Of a stretch of DNA of 44,272 bases, positions 23,197-28,935 are shown piece by piece. The stretch's first letter is position 1; the number at the start of each line of letters is the position of its first letter. Made by a program: the position numbers and the translations under genes. The stretch is from the IMG/VR virus record IMGVR_UViG_3300032265_000123, positions 1-44,272 of that record. One strand, 5' to 3'. This DNA comes from a virus. A model generated the notes under the pieces. It was given only the letters and a program-made list of their open reading frames with translations. It was not told where the DNA came from and made no database searches.

Positions 23197-23481
23197 ATGA
23201 ACAACGACATTAACTTCACTAGCATCGACACACTCGGCTCACTCTTGGCACAGATTGCCGACTTGACTAAGCAGGCCGATGCCATCAAAGACAGCATCAA
23301 AGAATCCGCCAGTGCAGGCGGCGCAAAGGTTGTCGAGGGTGCGCTCTTCAAGGCTACCTACATCGAGTCCAACCGTAGCGTGTTCGACAAGGACGCATTC
23401 ATCAAAGCCTTCGGAGCTGAAGCATACGCCAAGTACACCAAAGTCTCCGCTGTATTCAGCGTAAAGGTTACCAGTAAGTAA
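23197..23481 (+). CDS. Small phage protein, 94 aa, first gene of unit A
   Basis: A helical N-terminal half (DTLGSLLAQIADLTKQADAI, KDSIKESASA) precedes an alpha/beta half (KVVEGALFKATYIESNRSVF, AYAKYTKVSAVFSVKVTSK). It follows module A and a leader containing two AGCGAA boxes. No function is known. Short proteins of this form are frequent in early and anti-host operons. Confidence 0.7.
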   Translation: MNNDINFTSIDTLGSLLAQIADLTKQADAIKDSIKESASAGGAKVVEGALFKATYIESNRSVFDKDAFIKAFGAEAYAKYTKVSAVFSVKVTSK

Positions 23482-23489
23482 ACCCATCT

Positions 23490-23501
23490 CCCCTTCGGGG
23501 G
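23490..23501 (+). other. UUCG tetraloop hairpin after the first gene of unit A
   Basis: CCCC-TTCG-GGGG stands nine bases after the stop codon. C(UUCG)G loops are unusually stable in RNA. There is no T run, so it is more likely an mRNA end stabiliser or a partial attenuator than a full terminator. Confidence 0.5.
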
Positions 23502-23528
23502 CTTAACCAAAAAGAAAGCGAATTGATT

Positions 23529-23723
23529 ATGACAAACGAAATTAGTGTTACCGTTTATACAAAAGACGATTCTCGCGTTTCCCTCTCTGAGTGGGATGAC
23601 GGCGGTGCGTGGCTCAAGATTGGCGTTAGAAGCGGCAGTGCTTACACAACTTTGACCCGCGAAGAGGCCCAACAGCTGTTGGTTGGTCTGCAAGCCATCT
23701 TGGAAAAAGAGGTGACAGCATGA
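23529..23723 (+). CDS. Small phage protein, 64 aa
   Basis: I chose ATG 23529 behind AAAGAAAGCGAA; TTG 23523 would add two residues. The sequence is an alpha/beta mix (EISVTVYTKDDSRVSLSEWD, AWLKIGVRSGSAY, EEAQQLLVGLQAILEKE). It overlaps the next start (ATGA). The function is unknown. Confidence 0.6.
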   Translation: MTNEISVTVYTKDDSRVSLSEWDDGGAWLKIGVRSGSAYTTLTREEAQQLLVGLQAILEKEVTA

Positions 23724-23926
23724 AAAAAGACCCTTCAATTTATTTGAGTTACAGCGAGCGCGGTTGGATTTTAATCAATCAAGGCTCGCCACTTTGCGAC
23801 TACAAAAAGACCAAAGCCGAGGTCATGCAAGTGGTGAAATTTTTTAAGGTCACTCTCCCCGACTGCACATGGAACGGCGACCGTGGTGAGTTTGTTGTGA
23901 CCGACACAATTGAGGAAACCGTATGA
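23720..23926 (+). CDS. Small phage protein, 68 aa
   Basis: The product includes PSIYLSYSERGWILINQG, AEVMQVVKFFKVTLP and GEFVVTDTIEETV, a small alpha/beta protein. It is coupled on both sides by four-base overlaps. The function is unknown. Confidence 0.6.
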   Translation: MKKDPSIYLSYSERGWILINQGSPLCDYKKTKAEVMQVVKFFKVTLPDCTWNGDRGEFVVTDTIEETV

Positions 23927-24108
23927 CTTACAACAATGAAGACATTAACTACATCAAAGGCTTTGATCACGGATGCGATTACATTGTGGCCGAGATCGAA
24001 AGATACATTAAGTTACGCGACTACGATCCAAATATTACTGGCCCACTTTTAAACTTGTTGGCGCATCTCAAGATGGAAGATAAGTTGCCTAAAAAAGAAA
24101 AATTATGA
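23923..24108 (+). CDS. Small phage protein, 61 aa
   Basis: The product is helical and charged (DINYIKGFDHGCDYIVAEIE, then LLNLLAHLKMEDKLPKKEKL). It overlaps the glycosyltransferase start by four bases, so the two are translationally coupled. The function is unknown. Confidence 0.6.
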   Translation: MTYNNEDINYIKGFDHGCDYIVAEIERYIKLRDYDPNITGPLLNLLAHLKMEDKLPKKEKL

Positions 24109-25130
24109 TGAAATGTTTAATTATTGAATCTTGTGAAAAGCGAATGACTGTTGACGCAATAACTTCAATTGTTCACGTTAAAAATTCGCTTATTTTGCGA
24201 GATTATCTTAATTGTGATTTTGTTAGCCATGAGTCGGAAATACCGAAGGCGTTGGAAAAAAAATACGATAAGATTATTTGTGTTTATTCTTCGCCGTACA
24301 TGAAGTACAACAAGTATTTAGATATTCTGAACAACAATCCAAATGCTGAAATGTATTGGATGGTCAACGACCATGACATAGAAGACAGCATATTGCTTCG
24401 TAAATGGCTTTTGTTAAATCATAAACAGTACCACATGATTTGCAATAATCCAAGAGAAGGTTACCGAGGGTGGATTCTTCGTAAGAAATTAAACGGTTTA
24501 ACACTTAATGATTGGATACAAGACTGGCACACAGTTAATTTGAATACACTTGTTTTTGATGAGCAAATGTTTTTTGCTACTTTGGAAACAGTAAAAGAAG
24601 ATGTAATCTATTATGGAACTTTTCGTAAACATAGAATCAAAGACATGATGGACTACAACAATGTCAACATGGTTTTGAGTTCATCGAATAAGAATCATGC
24701 CAAATACAAAAATGTAGGCATACAAGCTAGATTTATTGAAAAAATTATGTGGACAGAAAAAGAAGCCGATCTTTTTGAACCATTTGGTTTGAGACTCAAA
24801 GATTACAAATATTCCATTTACTTTGAAGATGAACACACACATTCAAATTATGCGTTTATGGCTAATCGATTTTATGAATGTGTAATGAATAATGTACTTA
24901 TGTTTTATGACAGCAGATGTCAATTGGTGATTGACAAAAGTGGTTATGCAATTGATCCGTTTCAAATTGTTAAAAATGGCGAGGAACTAAAACAAAAAAT
25001 GGAAATTTTGGATTCCGATAAAGAATCTTACCAACATTACATATCTATTCAACAATCAAACGCTGAAATCATTAAATCGGAAAGAAAACAAGTTCTTGAA
25101 ACAATAAAAAAAATATTGTATAAAAATTAG
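24105..25130 (+). CDS. GT-B glycosyltransferase resembling T4 DNA beta-glucosyltransferase
   Basis: The product has 341 residues, close to the 351 of T4 BGT. Residues 54-60 (YDKIICV) and 83-88 (MYWMVN) look like Rossmann strands. DVIYYGTFRKHRIK (166-179) parallels the sugar-phosphate-binding DVIYGGSFRSGQR of BGT. YAFMANRFYECVMNNVLMFY (249-268) parallels the segment of BGT whose Glu binds the nucleotide (here E258). The charged helical C-terminus also matches. The role would be transfer of a sugar to modified phage DNA, shielding it from restriction. The base composition is more A/T-rich than the neighbours, a sign of transfer. No hydroxymethylase is visible in this window, so the acceptor could instead be a protein or cell-surface sugar. 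Confidence 0.6.
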   Translation: MMKCLIIESCEKRMTVDAITSIVHVKNSLILRDYLNCDFVSHESEIPKALEKKYDKIICVYSSPYMKYNKYLDILNNNPNAEMYWMVNDHDIEDSILLRKWLLLNHKQYHMICNNPREGYRGWILRKKLNGLTLNDWIQDWHTVNLNTLVFDEQMFFATLETVKEDVIYYGTFRKHRIKDMMDYNNVNMVLSSSNKNHAKYKNVGIQARFIEKIMWTEKEADLFEPFGLRLKDYKYSIYFEDEHTHSNYAFMANRFYECVMNNVLMFYDSRCQLVIDKSGYAIDPFQIVKNGEELKQKMEILDSDKESYQHYISIQQSNAEIIKSERKQVLETIKKILYKN

Positions 25131-25140
25131 GGAAAATACC

Positions 25141-25213
25141 TAGAAAATAATTTAATAAAGTTGTTCACTTGTTTAATTTGAGATTATACTAACAACACTG
25201 CAAAGTCGCAGTG
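25141..25213 (+). promoter_or_regulatory. Promoter/operator module B with leader hairpin
   Basis: A second copy of the 25-base block of module A lies at 25141-25165. The operator GTTTAAT-TTGAG-ATTATAC (25171-25189) has one mismatch. The -10 TATACT (25185-25190) overlaps it, and -35 candidates are TTGTTC (25161) or TTCACT (25164). The leader has a perfect 6-bp hairpin, CACTGC/GCAGTG, at 25196-25213, then AGCGAA boxes before the start of the ArdC-type gene. Confidence 0.6.
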
Positions 25214-25240
25214 AAAGCGAAACAAAAAGGAAAGCGAATC

Positions 25241-26023
25241 ATGGAAAAAGCAAACTTCTCTCAGTTACTTAACGAGGCGATCAGCCAACCCGGTATCATC
25301 AGCCAGTGCTATAGCACCTTCCACGGCTATAGTCTTGGCAACCAACTTTTGGCCTACACCCAGTGCGTCGCCCGTGACATTCCCCTTGGCCCCATCGCTA
25401 CTTTTAAAAAGTGGAAAGACCTTGGCCGCAATGTGAGCAAGGGTCAAAAGGCCATTGCTCTGGTAATGCCCGTCACTATCAACAAAAAGGATGAGGCAGG
25501 CGAAAAGACTGGCGAGGTGTTTAGCCTGTTCACCCTGCGCAACAATTGGTTTGTGCTTGGCCAAACTGAGGGCGACGACTACGCCGCTGAGGTGGTCATT
25601 CCCACATGGGACAAGGCCAAGGCTTTGGAAACCCTCAACATCACAGAGGTGACTTTTGGCCATATCGATGGCAATTGCCAAGGTTATGCGGTAGGCCAAA
25701 ACATTGCGGTCAACCCCGTAGCTATCCTGCCCCACAAAACCCGTTTCCACGAGATTGCACACGTCGTGCTTGGCCACACAAAAGAGGGCCAATTGTCCGA
25801 CAGCGAGACCACACCACGCGACATCCGCGAAGTTGAGGCTGAGGGCGTGGCATACATCCTGTGTGCCTTGCTTGGCCTATCAGGCTTGAACGAGTCACGC
25901 GGCTACATTCAGAATTGGTTGCAGGGCCAAGAGATCACCGACAAGACAGCCCAACGTATTTTCAGCGCCGCCAACAAGATTTTGGAAGCTGGACAAGATA
26001 AGGGAAAGTCCCTAGAAAAATAA
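25241..26023 (+). CDS. ArdC-type antirestriction protein
   Basis: The product has 260 residues. I chose ATG 25241 behind AAGGAAAGCGAATC; an upstream GTG at 25211 lies in the leader. Residues 1-115 are the ArdC N-terminal ssDNA-binding domain (GYSLGNQLLAYTQCVARDIP, FKKWKDLGRNVSKGQKAI). Residues 165-210 are a zincin metallopeptidase core: TRFHEIAHVVLGH (HEIAH at 170-174) with REVEAEGVAYIL carrying the third acidic ligand. ArdC proteins from plasmids and phages protect incoming DNA from type I restriction. It is placed alone behind module B, as expected of an early anti-host gene. Confidence 0.85.
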   Translation: MEKANFSQLLNEAISQPGIISQCYSTFHGYSLGNQLLAYTQCVARDIPLGPIATFKKWKDLGRNVSKGQKAIALVMPVTINKKDEAGEKTGEVFSLFTLRNNWFVLGQTEGDDYAAEVVIPTWDKAKALETLNITEVTFGHIDGNCQGYAVGQNIAVNPVAILPHKTRFHEIAHVVLGHTKEGQLSDSETTPRDIREVEAEGVAYILCALLGLSGLNESRGYIQNWLQGQEITDKTAQRIFSAANKILEAGQDKGKSLEK

Positions 26024-26037
26024 ATTGAGCGAGGGGG

Positions 26038-26094
26038 TTGACAGCCCCTTCGTTTAACGTACAATTACACCTAAGCACCGAATATCTCGATGCT
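26038..26094 (+). promoter_or_regulatory. Promoter/operator module C with leader hairpin
   Basis: TTGACA (26038-26043) and TACAAT (26060-26065) are 16 bases apart, an almost ideal sigma-70 promoter. GTTTAAC-GTACA-ATTACAC (26052-26070) lies over the -10 and is the module's operator. GGGG and CCCC arms flank the -35. The leader folds as AGCA-c-CGA-atatc-TCG-a-TGCT (26074-26094). An AGCGAA box and GGAG precede the ATG at 26119. Confidence 0.8.
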
Positions 26095-26118
26095 ACAACA
26101 GCGAATCAGGAGCGAACT

Positions 26119-26934
26119 ATGACACACCCATTTGAAAAAGCAGGCTTAGGTAAGGCACCCTTCTCATGCACAGGCGTGAGCGAGAACGTATTTGCATTGC
26201 CAGACGGCACCAGTAAGGCTGGCGGTTGCTGTGACTATTGCGGCACAGGCATTCGTTGGGAGTTTTGGATTAAGGGTTCCATTGCTGGCGCCAAGCAATT
26301 CAAGGTTGGTTGCGATTGCGTGGCCAAGACTGGCTGGGGCATTGATCGCTTTTTGGAAGTCCGCGCCGAGCACACACGCGCACGTCGTCAGGCTGGTGTC
26401 CAAAAACGCCGCGAGTCACGTCAGGCTCAATTGGCCGCAGAACGTGCTCAAAAGGCCACAGAGCGCCTTGAGGCTACTCAGGCATGGCGTGATGCCAACA
26501 GCGCCTTGGTGGCCCGTTTAGAGGCATACGAAGGCACAAACGAGTTCCTGCGCAGTTCCTTTGCTAACCTCGCCCACTGGGGCAACCTGACCGACCGCCA
26601 AGTTGAGGCCGTGGAGTCCTGCTTTGCTGTGATCGACCGCCTCGAGGCCGCTCGTGCTAATAGCCAGCACCTTGGTGCCATCGGTGACAAGGTCACTTTA
26701 ACAATCACCATCGAGCACATCATTGCTATCGAAGGCTTTTACGGTACAACCTACATTACCATCGCCCATGATGAGCAGGGCAACACCATCACTTACAAGG
26801 GCGCAGGCCGCACCATCGGTCGCAAGGGTGAGACACATACCATCAAGGCCAGCGTCAAAGACCACACCGTTTATAACGGCGTAAAACAAACCGTTATCCA
26901 GCGTCCAAAAGTGCTGGAAGTGGCATTAGGGTAA
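26119..26934 (+). CDS. Zinc-ribbon DNA-related protein, 271 aa
   Basis: I chose ATG 26119 behind AGGAGCGAAC; the reading frame is open upstream to TTG 26038 but that is promoter. Near residues 34-66, GGCCDYCGTGIRWEFWI and FKVGCDCVAKTG give a four- to six-cysteine zinc site. A long charged helical coiled coil follows (residues about 85-135, RRESRQAQLAAERAQKATER). The C-terminus is beta-rich (DKVTLTITIEHIIAIEGFYG), possibly OB-like. Such proteins occur in mobile elements near ArdC. A DNA-binding anti-host or replication function is possible, but not shown. Confidence 0.65.
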   Translation: MTHPFEKAGLGKAPFSCTGVSENVFALPDGTSKAGGCCDYCGTGIRWEFWIKGSIAGAKQFKVGCDCVAKTGWGIDRFLEVRAEHTRARRQAGVQKRRESRQAQLAAERAQKATERLEATQAWRDANSALVARLEAYEGTNEFLRSSFANLAHWGNLTDRQVEAVESCFAVIDRLEAARANSQHLGAIGDKVTLTITIEHIIAIEGFYGTTYITIAHDEQGNTITYKGAGRTIGRKGETHTIKASVKDHTVYNGVKQTVIQRPKVLEVALG

Positions 26935-26963
26935 GTCCTAATAAAATAATTTAATCGAGGGGC

Positions 26964-27020
26964 TTGACAGGCCTCTTGTTTAAGTTACAATTACACCTAG
27001 GTACTGAAATTCTTAGTGCC
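26964..27020 (+). promoter_or_regulatory. Promoter/operator module D with leader hairpin
   Basis: TTGACA (26964-26969), a 16-base spacer and TACAAT (26986-26991) match module C. The operator GTTTAAG-TTACA-ATTACAC (26978-26996) overlaps the -10. The leader forms GGTACT/AGTGCC (27000-27005 with 27015-27020, one G-U pair). The arms differ in sequence from those of module C but pair in the same place. An AGCGAA box and GGAAAG precede the ATG at 27043. Confidence 0.8.
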
Positions 27021-27042
27021 ATAACAGCGAAGGAAAGAGAAT

Positions 27043-27240
27043 ATGAACAAGATTTATTTAGTACAAAATTTGCCTTACGAAAACTGGGAAACCGTGGCCC
27101 ATTTTGATAACTTTGCTGATGCTGACGCATTGTGTGATAAAAATATTGAAGCGGCAAATAACAACCCACTTCTCATCGCCAATTATCGCGTTCATGCGAT
27201 CAACGATACCCCAGCAAATCGTCAACATTTTGGTCTTTAA
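27043..27240 (+). CDS. Small protein, 65 aa, first gene of unit D
   Basis: The product (MNKIYLVQNLPYENWETVAH, FADADALCDKNIEAANNN, ANYRVHAINDTP) is a small alpha/beta protein. It follows the strong module D promoter, so it is likely expressed early and well. No family was recognised. Confidence 0.65.
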   Translation: MNKIYLVQNLPYENWETVAHFDNFADADALCDKNIEAANNNPLLIANYRVHAINDTPANRQHFGL

Positions 27241-27266
27241 ATTAACAGCGAAAAGGAGAAATCGAA

Positions 27267-27461
27267 ATGATCGGAAGTCCAGAAATCTTGCACAGAAACA
27301 AGCCGCCTCGCAAAGCAGGTACAGGTATTGTAAAAGTTGTAAATGTTCCATTGCTTGGCGGCTGGTATGTCGTTCGCGGCAAACACCACACGCCCATTAG
27401 TGGACGTTTTGACAGCCGCAAAGATGCCTTGCAATATCTTGCCGCAAAACGCAACAAATAA
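27267..27461 (+). CDS. Small basic protein, 64 aa
   Basis: A basic N-terminus (LHRNKPPRKAG) is followed by GGWYVVRGKHHTPISGRFDS and RKDALQYLAAKRNK. The leader carries AACAGCGAA and AAGGAG. The R/K content suggests nucleic-acid binding. The function is unknown. Confidence 0.65.
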   Translation: MIGSPEILHRNKPPRKAGTGIVKVVNVPLLGGWYVVRGKHHTPISGRFDSRKDALQYLAAKRNK

Positions 27462-27486
27462 CTCACAGCGAAAAAGGAAAAGCGAA

Positions 27487-27759
27487 ATGAAATCTAAAGA
27501 CTTACAGTTTACTTTTAATAGCCTCGTGTCATTCGACGATGGCGAGACTACGGTACCTGTGATTGTGGGGTACGACTACACACCAGAGGAGCGCAACTAT
27601 CCGTATGAACCCGATTACGCCGAGGTGTTCGAGGTTTTTGTATTTGATGCCAATGGTAACGACATCACGGTTACTGTGTCAGAGGAGGACTACGAGATTT
27701 TGGAAGAAGAGGCCAAGGCCGACCACGCTCAATTGGTTGCCGAGTCCAACGAAATTTAA
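27487..27759 (+). CDS. Small strongly acidic protein, 90 aa, DNA-mimic candidate
   Basis: I chose ATG 27487, behind AAGGAAAAGCGAA; frames extending upstream lie in the previous gene. The product is very acidic (SFDDGETTVPVIVGYDYTPE, SEEDYEILEEEAKADHAQL) and mostly beta, then helical. Small acidic phage proteins next to ArdC genes can be DNA mimics that block restriction or nucleoid proteins. That is only a hypothesis from composition and place. Confidence 0.6.
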   Translation: MKSKDLQFTFNSLVSFDDGETTVPVIVGYDYTPEERNYPYEPDYAEVFEVFVFDANGNDITVTVSEEDYEILEEEAKADHAQLVAESNEI

Positions 27760-27768
27760 GGGTACAGC

Positions 27769-27987
27769 ATGAATAAGCAGGAAATTGACGAGATGATGAA
27801 AGACCTTCCTAGCCAGCAAATACCTGAAGAAACCTTTGCTCAGAAGTTGGTAATTGGTATAATGCTGATATTGGTTTTGTTGTTGATGACATGGGTTCCA
27901 GACTTTATGCTGACTGAGGATGAATGCGCCCAGCAGGATTCCAGCGCCTATGTCGGAGACTTATGCAAAGAGTCTAAGAAACCTTAA
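27769..27987 (+). CDS. Small single-span membrane protein, 72 aa
   Basis: A polar N-terminus is followed by one hydrophobic segment (residues about 28-46, VIGIMLILVLLLMTWVPDFM) and a short tail with two cysteines (DECAQQDS, DLCKESKK). The cysteines would lie on the periplasmic side if the N-terminus is inside. It is the last gene before the unusual region at 27988. Confidence 0.65.
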   Translation: MNKQEIDEMMKDLPSQQIPEETFAQKLVIGIMLILVLLLMTWVPDFMLTEDECAQQDSSAYVGDLCKESKKP

Positions 27988-28103
27988 TGGTTTCACAATG
28001 GTTTCCACGCAAGTGGAGCCATCACGCATGGGGATTCGGGCATTCACTTGCCCATCGGAAGATAGAAACCGAGGGGAGTCCCCAGCCGTGTTGGCACTGG
28101 TGA
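27987..28103 (+). CDS. Possible tiny protein, 38 aa
   Basis: The ATG overlaps the preceding stop (TAATG), as at many junctions here. The product (MVSQWFPRKWSHHAWGFGHS, then LAHRKIETEGSPQPC) is rich in Trp and His. The region can also be read in another frame (27920-28225) and is full of hairpins, so coding is doubtful. Confidence 0.25.
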   Translation: MVSQWFPRKWSHHAWGFGHSLAHRKIETEGSPQPCWHW

Positions 28104-28274
28104 AATCGCTTGGAGGGCCGAAAACCTCAACGGCAGAAACCGTGGCTAGGCACCCGCCATTTAAGCGCCGCTTGATCAACGGAGGTGAGGAAACTCCTGC
28201 CAACAACTTACACTGGCGAACCTAAAGCGAATCGATTACACTAGCATCATTCGACTTTACAGGGAATACGGGTT
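27988..28274 (+). other. Gene-poor region rich in hairpins before the terminase genes
   Basis: Short inverted repeats follow one another: GGGCA/TGCCC (28038-28053), extended by GAT/ATC across a bulge; GGGG/CCCC (28073-28083); TTG-AGG/CCTCAA (28110-28130); CGG/CCG (28131-28142); AAGC/GCTT (28163-28173); GAG-GAAA-CTC (28187-28196) with a GNRA loop. No clear gene is visible. It could be a structured RNA or the packaging (pac/cos) region next to the small terminase gene. I cannot tell which. Confidence 0.4.
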
Positions 28275-28859
28275 ATGCCAGAAACCACAATCAAAAGGGC
28301 CAGAAAAGCCGCTAAGGCGCCTCCAGACATCAAGAAGAGGGATAAGGTAGTCGCGCCCGCAAAAACGCCTATAACGCCCAAACAAGTCCCAATTGGTAGA
28401 CCAGTAGAGTTCACAGATGCTATAGCAGACGAGATATGTTGGAGACTAACTCATGGTGAGCCATTGGTGCAAATATGCAAAGATGCCCACCTTCCGCACG
28501 TCGCAACAATTTATCGTTGGCTGATTCGGTTCCCAATCTTCTGCGATATGTACGCACGCGCTCGTGAAGATCAGGCTGATACAAACGCTGACCAGATTCT
28601 CCAGATTGCCGATGAGAAACCGCCTCAGTTTAAGGACGACAAGGGGCGAATCTACCTCGACCAGACTTTTATCCAGTGGCAGAAAAACCGCATCGATGCA
28701 CGCAAGTGGACATCCGCCAAGTTAAAGCCACGCAAGTATGGTGATCGCTTTGCTGTTGAAGGCGTAGAGGGTGGAGCGGCCATCAAGACCGAGGACACCA
28801 GCGCAAATAAGTTCCTTGAGGTTATTAAAAACATGGAAATGACCAAACGTGGTGGTTAA
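28275..28859 (+). CDS. terS: Terminase small subunit
   Basis: The product has 194 residues. A basic N-terminal tail (RARKAAKAPPDIKKRDKV) precedes an HTH region (EICWRLTHGEPLVQICKDAH, VATIYRWLIRF) and a helical part with YARAREDQADTNADQI, DARKWTSAKLKPRKYGDR near the end. This pattern is typical of Sf6-like small terminases, which recognise the packaging site and regulate the large subunit. The gene directly precedes the large terminase. Its start lies 15-20 bases after a poor ribosome site (GGGAATACGGG). Confidence 0.85.
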   Translation: MPETTIKRARKAAKAPPDIKKRDKVVAPAKTPITPKQVPIGRPVEFTDAIADEICWRLTHGEPLVQICKDAHLPHVATIYRWLIRFPIFCDMYARAREDQADTNADQILQIADEKPPQFKDDKGRIYLDQTFIQWQKNRIDARKWTSAKLKPRKYGDRFAVEGVEGGAAIKTEDTSANKFLEVIKNMEMTKRGG

Positions 28860-28860
28860 A

Positions 28861-28935
28861 AAGTATTACAAATACAATCGCTTGGTGTCGAAAAACACGG
28901 GTTTATACAGCCTGTGCTGGGCTTGAGTAATACTT
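28861..28935 (+). repeat. 9-bp inverted repeat flanking the terminase gap
   Basis: AAGTATTAC (28861-28869) and its exact complement GTAATACTT (28927-28935) enclose 57 bases and end directly before the ATG of the large terminase. The gap has no clear ribosome site for that gene. The repeat could form a cruciform or an RNA stem that exposes or hides the start, or belong to the packaging site. Confidence 0.5.

Noticed and set aside
25265-25792. 175-residue minus-strand frame
   Set aside because: It is opposite the ArdC-type gene, whose motifs and start signals are clear.
27920-28225. 101-residue plus-strand frame across the hairpin-rich region
   Set aside because: It starts inside the membrane-protein gene in another frame and reads through all the inverted repeats with no family likeness. 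I could not support it as a gene.
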